A DNA stretch of 8,480 bases, taken from UMGS1491 sp944380925. Lineage in GTDB: Bacteria; Bacillota; Clostridia; Oscillospirales; Acutalibacteraceae. The position numbers and the translations under genes were made by a program. The stretch covers positions 1-8,480 of the forward strand of contig CALWJD010000017.1 in the NCBI GenBank assembly GCA_944380925.1. The letters are read 5' to 3'. Positions 4,758-8,480 of the stretch are shown piece by piece (within the stretch, counting starts at the first letter, position 1; each line of letters starts with the position of its first letter). The notes beneath the pieces were generated by a model that searched no databases, was not told the origin of the DNA, and saw only the letters and a program-made list of their open reading frames with translations.

Positions 4758-4799
4758 AAGTATTGAAAAAACTATACTTATATGTAGTTTTGAATACTT
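4758..4799. repeat. Long imperfect palindrome downstream of the Xre gene
   Basis: Outer arms AAGTATT (4758-4764) and AATACTT (4793-4799) and inner arms AAAACTA (4768-4774) and TAGTTTT (4785-4791) pair around a 10-nt loop, with a 3-nt versus 1-nt internal bulge. No T-run follows on the plus strand, so it is a weak terminator at best. It could be an operator for the adjacent Xre protein or the transcript end of the rightward run. Confidence 0.45.
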
Positions 4800-4940
4800 C
4801 AAATTCTTTACAAGTATCCATTAATTAACTTCTATTTGTAGGATGGTTGTAAAAATAAATTCACGAATATCTATTTGATTCTCAGATTGAAACTATATTT
4901 TTTTCATGCAGATATAAAAAGGGTTATGAAAATTTTTAAA

Positions 4941-4988
4941 TTTGACAACCGTGCTAATTATGATTATAATAATAGCACGAATGTCAAA
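4941..4988. promoter_or_regulatory. Inverted-repeat operator of the abiE operon
   Basis: Left arm TTTGACAACCGTGCTA (4941-4956) and right arm TAGCACGAATGTCAAA (4973-4988) are reverse complements at 14 of 16 positions (TTTGACA-NN-CGTGCTA). The left arm contains the -35 box, and the right arm covers the transcription start just after the -10 box. AbiEi antitoxins are known in other systems to bind inverted repeats in their own promoter and repress it, so this is very likely the AbiEi site. Confidence 0.75.
4942..4970 (+). promoter_or_regulatory. abiE operon promoter with perfect consensus boxes
   Basis: -35 TTGACA (4942-4947), a 17-bp spacer and -10 TATAAT (4965-4970) all match the sigma-70/sigma-A consensus exactly. 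Transcription would start near 4977, about 29 nt before the abiEi ATG. So strong a promoter implies tight repression, which the surrounding inverted repeat can provide. Confidence 0.8.
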
Positions 4989-5005
4989 TCGAGAAGGTGA
5001 GTATA

Positions 5006-5599
5006 ATGTCTTTTAAAGAGAAACTAAAAAAACTATTCAAAACTTCATCGGGTATTTTATCTACGGAAGAAGTCGAAGCAGCCGGTATTCCTCGTCAATA
5101 TTTATGGATTTTAAAAAACGAAAACGAAATTCAAATGATATCTAGGGGTATCTATGCTTCGAATGAGGTGTTTGAAGATGAAATGTACCTAATTAGTCTG
5201 CGTACAGACAAAGCTATTTTTTCTCATGAAACAGCACTTTATATTCATAATCTTTCCGATCGTGATCCTCTTATTTATACCGTTACGTTGCCAAGCGGGT
5301 ATAATCCTTCCAAACTCAAAAGCTCAAATATTGAAGTACACACTGTAAAAAAAGAATTTTTTGAGATTGGAAAAACTACGGTAAAAACGATTTATGGGCG
5401 AAATATTACTGTTTATGATAAGGAAAGGACAATTTGTGATATTTTACGTTCGAGAAACAAGATGGATAAATATGTTTTAAATGAAGCGGTTAAACGCTAT
5501 GTTAAATCGAAAGAAAAAGACATTCACAAACTCACGAGATTTGCAAAAATATTTAGAGTGGAAAAAGTTTTAGATAATTACTTGGAGGTACTTTTATAA
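5006..5599 (+). CDS. abiEi: AbiEi-family antitoxin and autorepressor (type IV toxin-antitoxin)
   Basis: A 197-residue protein. Residues 14-50 form the N-terminal winged helix-turn-helix typical of AbiEi antitoxins (GILSTEEVEAAGIPRQYLW, then the strand ISRGIY, the usual (S/A).G.Y turn). The C-terminal domain carries the family motif YGRNITVYDKERTICDILR (130-148) followed by helices with KYVLNEAVKRYVKS. Length is normal. I chose the ATG at 5006, with AAGGTG (4994-4999) 6 nt upstream; an in-frame GTG at 4997 overlaps that site. In studied AbiE systems the antitoxin does not bind the toxin: the wHTH part represses the operon, and the C-terminal domain counters toxicity. The large operator at 4941-4988 fits this. 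abiEii follows without a gap. Related lone AbiEi-type regulators exist, but the adjacent toxin makes the assignment firm. Confidence 0.9.
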   Translation: MSFKEKLKKLFKTSSGILSTEEVEAAGIPRQYLWILKNENEIQMISRGIYASNEVFEDEMYLISLRTDKAIFSHETALYIHNLSDRDPLIYTVTLPSGYNPSKLKSSNIEVHTVKKEFFEIGKTTVKTIYGRNITVYDKERTICDILRSRNKMDKYVLNEAVKRYVKSKEKDIHKLTRFAKIFRVEKVLDNYLEVLL

Positions 5600-6427
5600 A
5601 TGACATCAATGAGGATGAAAGCACTTATACGAAATATAGCTAAAGAGAAAAATATAAATTCAGGGATAGTGCTAAGAAACTACATGTTAGAGCGTCTTCT
5701 CGAACGTATTTCGAAATCAAAGTATAAAGATAATTTTGTTCTTAAAGGCGGAATGCTTGTAGCGTCAATCGTTGGGATTGATTCAAGAGCCACAATTGAT
5801 TTAGATGCCACACTTAGACATTTTCCTCTTTCAAAAGAAAAGCTGGAAAAGGCATTTGAAGATATTTTGAAAATCGAAATTGATGATGGTATAACAATAA
5901 AACTCTTGAATATAGTAGAAATTCGAGAAGATGCCGAATATCACGGTTTTAGGCTTAGTTTGGTGGGTATGGTAGATGAATCTAAAATACCGCTAAAAGT
6001 TGACATTACAACAGGCGATAAGATTACTCCCGATGCAATAAAATATTCGTTTAAACTTCTTCTCGAGGATAGAAATATTGAAGTTTTAGCCTATAATTTG
6101 GAAACTGTTTTAGCAGAAAAAGTAGAGTCGATTATTTCAAGAGGAGTAGCCAATACTCGCATGAGAGATTTTTATGATATTTATATTTTAACCAAACTTC
6201 AAGGCGAGAACATAAATTCAAGTCTATTTAAAAAAGCTTTAGCCGCAACCTCAAAAAATAGAGGATCTGAAAATCAGATATCTAATGCTGAAAATATTTT
6301 AATTGATATTAGCGAAAGCGAAAAACTTAAAAGTTTATGGAAAAACTATATTACTAAAAATCCTTATGCACAAGAAATAAATTGGACTAGTGCTTTTAAT
6401 GCAGTAAACAAGTTATTGTATGATTAA
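5600..6427 (+). CDS. abiEii: AbiEii-family nucleotidyltransferase toxin
   Basis: A 275-residue protein of normal length for the family. The nucleotidyltransferase core is visible: KGGMLVASIVG (49-59) followed by R63, T65 and the acidic pair D67/D69 (ATIDLDA), the metal-binding motif of DNA polymerase beta-like folds. K133 and D135 in LKVDITTGD supply the next motif. LAEKVESIISRG (171-182) and MRDFYDIYIL (188-197) are the later family motifs with conserved K174, R181, R189, D190 and D193. All expected catalytic residues appear present, so the toxin should be active. AbiEii/MenA-type toxins transfer nucleotides, shown for some relatives to act on tRNA acceptor stems; the substrate here is unknown. 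GGAGG (5584-5588) lies 11 nt before the ATG, which directly follows the abiEi stop. The system gives phage exclusion or element stability, probably by growth arrest. Confidence 0.92.
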   Translation: MTSMRMKALIRNIAKEKNINSGIVLRNYMLERLLERISKSKYKDNFVLKGGMLVASIVGIDSRATIDLDATLRHFPLSKEKLEKAFEDILKIEIDDGITIKLLNIVEIREDAEYHGFRLSLVGMVDESKIPLKVDITTGDKITPDAIKYSFKLLLEDRNIEVLAYNLETVLAEKVESIISRGVANTRMRDFYDIYILTKLQGENINSSLFKKALAATSKNRGSENQISNAENILIDISESEKLKSLWKNYITKNPYAQEINWTSAFNAVNKLLYD

Positions 6428-6439
6428 TTAAAACATCAA

Positions 6440-6506
6440 TATTATAATTTATTAGTAGTATAATACTTTTGCCTCCAGTCAGAATATTGACCGGAGGATT
6501 CTTTAT
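6440..6506 (+). terminator. Candidate abiE terminator inside the 3' end of the convergent helicase gene
   Basis: Two hairpins in tandem on the plus strand. The first is AT-only: TATTATA (6440-6446) / TATAATA (6459-6465), then CTTTT. The second is stronger: CCTCC-A-GTCA (6472-6481) / TGAC-C-GGAGG (6488-6497), with one A-C mismatch, followed by ATTCTTTATTTTC. Both lie in sequence that codes, on the other strand, for the last residues of the DnaB-like protein, since only 14 bp separate the two genes' ends. Confidence 0.4.
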
Positions 6507-7782
6507 TTTCTTTGTATTTACTTTCAAGCTCTGTAAATTTCATCCGATCACCGCAAAAGTTAAGTAAAACGGTTCCTGTACCACCTCTACGATTAAGAGC
6601 AACGTCAAGACCAATAGTCTTAGAACCTTCATTCTTTGATACGCACCACATCAGCATAAGTTTATTGCAGTTTTGCTCTACTTCGCCCGAGTCTCTTATT
6701 TCCGATGGCGAAGGCTTTTGATTTTCTCCTGAAGTACGATTAAGCTGTGAAAGACATAAAATAGGGACATTTAGGTCCGTTGCAAGCTTCTTTAAATCAC
6801 GACTTATTTTTCCGATTTCTTGGTTTCTGTTTTCGCATTTCCCACTTCCAGAGTGCATTAATTGAAGATAATCAATCACTATCAAGCCTAAGTTTTTGAG
6901 CATTTTGCAGCTCATTCTAATGTCATTTACGGATATACCGGAAGAATCGTTGATTATTAATTCTCTACTTTTCAAGATGTCTAATGTTTTTTCAAGCAGT
7001 TTAATCTCGTCTTGACTAAGATTTTTGTTTATGAGTTTAGTCATTGAAACACCTGAATTTTTTGAAAGTATTCTTTCGCAAAGTTCACAAGAAAGCATCT
7101 CTTGGCTGAAAAAGACTACCTTTTTACCCGACTTCGCAACATTTTCGGCAACTGACAAAGCAAAAGCAGTTTTACCGACTTTAGGCCTTGCTGCCAATAC
7201 AATTAAATTTCCTCCCGACATTCCTTGAAGTATACTGTCAATTTTTTTAAATCCTGTTTCTGCTCGATTTTCAATATTTGAGGTTTTACCTGTGTAAAAA
7301 TCAAGTAGTGTTTGTGCTGATTTTTCTAGGCCTTGCATCTTTTTCGCTTGAATCGGCATAATAACTGACGATATATCTTCAATCAAATTTTCGGATTTTT
7401 CTAAAATATTTTCGCTCGTCAAATCAGGAAGAATGCTCACTAATTGTTCTTTGATTTTTCTTGACATTGCCGATTTATGCACGATTTCAGCGTAATAAGA
7501 GGCATTGCTGACACTGGGAGTAGAATCGGCACAAAAAAGAAGGAGCTTTTTAATTTCATTTCTTCGTTCATTTTGAAATTCATTTAAAACTGTTAGAAAA
7601 TCAATAGGCTTGCCATTCCCCGATAAATCCAAGATAACTCCATAGACCTCTTTTAAATCCTCATGGTAAAAATCGTTAATAACTAGCTTTTCTGAGATGT
7701 TTGGTAACGCTTTTTCATCAATCAAAATCGCTCCGATAACAGAAGTTTCAGCAGTTCTAGTTAGTTCATCTTCTTGATTCAT
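6442..7782 (-). CDS. dnaB: DnaB-type replicative DNA helicase of the element
   Basis: A 446-residue protein, normal for DnaB. The N-terminal DnaB_N domain is at about 8-107 (AETSVIGAILID at its start). The RecA-like helicase domain is at about 175-420: Walker A ARPKVGKTA (198-206; chromosomal DnaB usually reads GRPSMGKTA), the glutamate motif FFSQEM (224-229, catalytic E228), Walker B LIVIDYLQL (300-308), sensor LSQLNR (344-349), EIRDSGEVEQ (361-370) and the arginine-finger loop NRRGGTG (397-403). All motor residues are kept. DnaB forms a hexamer that unwinds the replication fork 5' to 3' and recruits primase. Its methyltransferase neighbours and its sequence departures suggest an element-borne copy rather than the host gene. 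AAAGGAG (7793-7799) lies 10 nt upstream. It follows the methyltransferase gene by 26 bp, so they are probably co-transcribed. The last 20 residues are hydrophilic and look unconserved. No loader or primase is visible in the window. Confidence 0.93.
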   Translation of the reverse strand: MNQEDELTRTAETSVIGAILIDEKALPNISEKLVINDFYHEDLKEVYGVILDLSGNGKPIDFLTVLNEFQNERRNEIKKLLLFCADSTPSVSNASYYAEIVHKSAMSRKIKEQLVSILPDLTSENILEKSENLIEDISSVIMPIQAKKMQGLEKSAQTLLDFYTGKTSNIENRAETGFKKIDSILQGMSGGNLIVLAARPKVGKTAFALSVAENVAKSGKKVVFFSQEMLSCELCERILSKNSGVSMTKLINKNLSQDEIKLLEKTLDILKSRELIINDSSGISVNDIRMSCKMLKNLGLIVIDYLQLMHSGSGKCENRNQEIGKISRDLKKLATDLNVPILCLSQLNRTSGENQKPSPSEIRDSGEVEQNCNKLMLMWCVSKNEGSKTIGLDVALNRRGGTGTVLLNFCGDRMKFTELESKYKENKESSGQYSDWRQKYYTTNKL

Positions 7783-7808
7783 ATCTCATTTACTCCTTTC
7801 CTAAAAAA

Positions 7809-8423
7809 TTAAGGAATCCAGCGGATAATAGGTTCACCGCTGAATCCCTTTTGCCATATAAACCACGCATAGCAAACTGCCGAACTTGAAAACTTATCGA
7901 AATCAGCATTTCTGGCACAATTTTGTCTACTTGCATTAACGTACACAAACTTTGGAGGGCTTTTTTGAAAAAAATTAAACCGCTCTTTGCCCTCTAAGAA
8001 TTGAATTTTAAGAAACATAATTACATATCCGCCTGGTAAAACATTTTCAAGTGCTTTCTTGACAAAAGAAAGTGCGTATTTATATGGCGGATTGGTGAGA
8101 AAGCATTTCGATTTCACATCACTGGTCAGAAAGTCGATTCCGGTTTTCCCATAACCATGATCATGTAGGTCGTAAGATTGCACGTCATATCCATGTTTCT
8201 TTAAAACTTCCGACAAATGTCCCATACCACAAGCAGGTTCACAAATTTTATGTGGCAATATAAAGCCATCACGTTTTATTGCGGCAAGAAAAATTTCTAG
8301 TGCTTTAGGGTCAGTTGCATAGAAGTCTGTTGGTTCTCTTTCATAATTCGAATGATTACTTGCTGCGATGGCTCTGAAAACACTTTTTCCGTTTCCTATC
8401 CAATCTTGATTTTTATTCTCCAT
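7809..8423 (-). CDS. Small class I SAM-dependent (adenine-type) DNA methyltransferase-like protein
   Basis: A 204-residue protein. SAM-binding motif I is ICEPACGMGHLSEVL (60-74), followed by the acidic end of strand 2 in QSYDLHDHG (82-90). Catalytic motif IV is NPPY (111-114), typical of N6-adenine methyltransferases that flip the base. SAVCYAWFIWQKGF (181-194) resembles the last strands of such enzymes. The N-terminal stretch REPTDFYATDPKALEIFL is characteristic of small methyltransferase-like proteins in Bacillota phages and ICEs. At 204 residues it has little room for a target-recognition domain, so specificity is low, comes from a partner, or the substrate is not duplex DNA. GAGG (8430-8433) lies 6 nt before the ATG. 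Its start overlaps the end of an upstream cytosine methyltransferase by 11 bp, and the DnaB gene follows. A role in protecting incoming or replicating element DNA from restriction is inference. Confidence 0.8.
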   Translation of the reverse strand: MENKNQDWIGNGKSVFRAIAASNHSNYEREPTDFYATDPKALEIFLAAIKRDGFILPHKICEPACGMGHLSEVLKKHGYDVQSYDLHDHGYGKTGIDFLTSDVKSKCFLTNPPYKYALSFVKKALENVLPGGYVIMFLKIQFLEGKERFNFFQKSPPKFVYVNASRQNCARNADFDKFSSSAVCYAWFIWQKGFSGEPIIRWIP

Positions 8424-8480
8424 ATAGGACCTCGCTTATTCGCTTCATGACGTATTTTACGCAAGGAATAGCCACACTAT
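8413..8480 (-). CDS. C5-cytosine DNA methyltransferase, C-terminal end only (motif X)
   Basis: An open minus-strand frame enters from the right edge and stops at 8413-8415. Its 21 visible residues begin SVAIPCVKY and end with RISEVLYGE. This matches the C-terminal motif X of C5-cytosine methyltransferases (GNSV..PV...I...I...L), with the preceding Gly-Asn expected just outside the window. Motif X helps bind S-adenosylmethionine. The frame overlaps the start of the next methyltransferase gene by 11 bp, an arrangement typical of translationally coupled genes, which also supports it being real. Whether a cognate restriction enzyme exists cannot be seen here. The alternative is a chance frame, which the motif fit and the overlap make less likely. 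Confidence 0.65.
   Translation of the reverse strand, partial: SVAIPCVKYVMKRISEVLYGE

Noticed and set aside
4997..5005. GTG start for abiEi
   Set aside because: It overlaps its own AAGGTG site; the ATG at 5006 has a normal 6-nt spacing.

Overview
The window is AT-rich (about one third GC by eye). It uses strong AAGGAG-type ribosome binding sites and occasional GTG or TTG starts, which points to a low-GC Bacillota organism, probably Clostridia or Tissierellia. Gene content is that of a mobile element (integrative conjugative element, plasmid or prophage-like island): a ribbon-helix-helix (RHH) regulator, a J-domain protein, several small phage/plasmid-type orphan families, an Xre regulator, an AbiE toxin-antitoxin pair, a DnaB-type helicase and two DNA methyltransferase-type genes. 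No integrase, relaxase, tRNA, rRNA or CRISPR array is visible, so the element type cannot be fixed from this window alone.

Layout. Positions 1-47 (minus) hold the first 15 codons of a peptidase S66 / LD-carboxypeptidase-like gene, possibly host flank. Positions 48-441 hold no gene I accept but contain two strong hairpin/terminator structures and an odd G-rich stretch. An RHH gene (442-726, minus) and a J-domain gene (937-1452, plus) diverge from a 210-bp control region. That region carries two identical 18-bp copies of a palindromic operator and a degenerate third copy, placed on the two promoters. The plus-strand run continues to 4740: a possible 19-aa TTG-start peptide, a 318-aa protein, a 45-aa protein, four small proteins (152, 88, 93 and 199 aa) and an Xre repressor. 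Many of these genes are tightly spaced or overlapping. Three hairpins lie between genes of this run, and every imperfect pair in them is a G-U wobble only in the sense RNA.

Positions 4741-5005 carry a palindrome and then the abiE promoter, which has perfect consensus boxes (TTGACA, 17 bp, TATAAT) inside a large inverted repeat. abiEi (5006-5599) and abiEii (5600-6427) follow as a contiguous antitoxin-toxin pair. On the minus strand, read right to left, come the C-terminal end of a C5-cytosine methyltransferase (8413-8480, cut by the window), a small SAM-dependent methyltransferase-like protein (7809-8423) and the DnaB-type helicase (6442-7782), which is convergent with abiEii.

How it may work together (inference): the RHH protein probably sets expression of itself and of the J-domain operon, the J-domain protein may recruit host DnaK, the DnaB homologue probably serves element replication, the methyltransferases may protect the DNA from restriction, and AbiE gives stability or phage exclusion. 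The block of unnamed small proteins at 1485-4495 is the part least explained by known biology.
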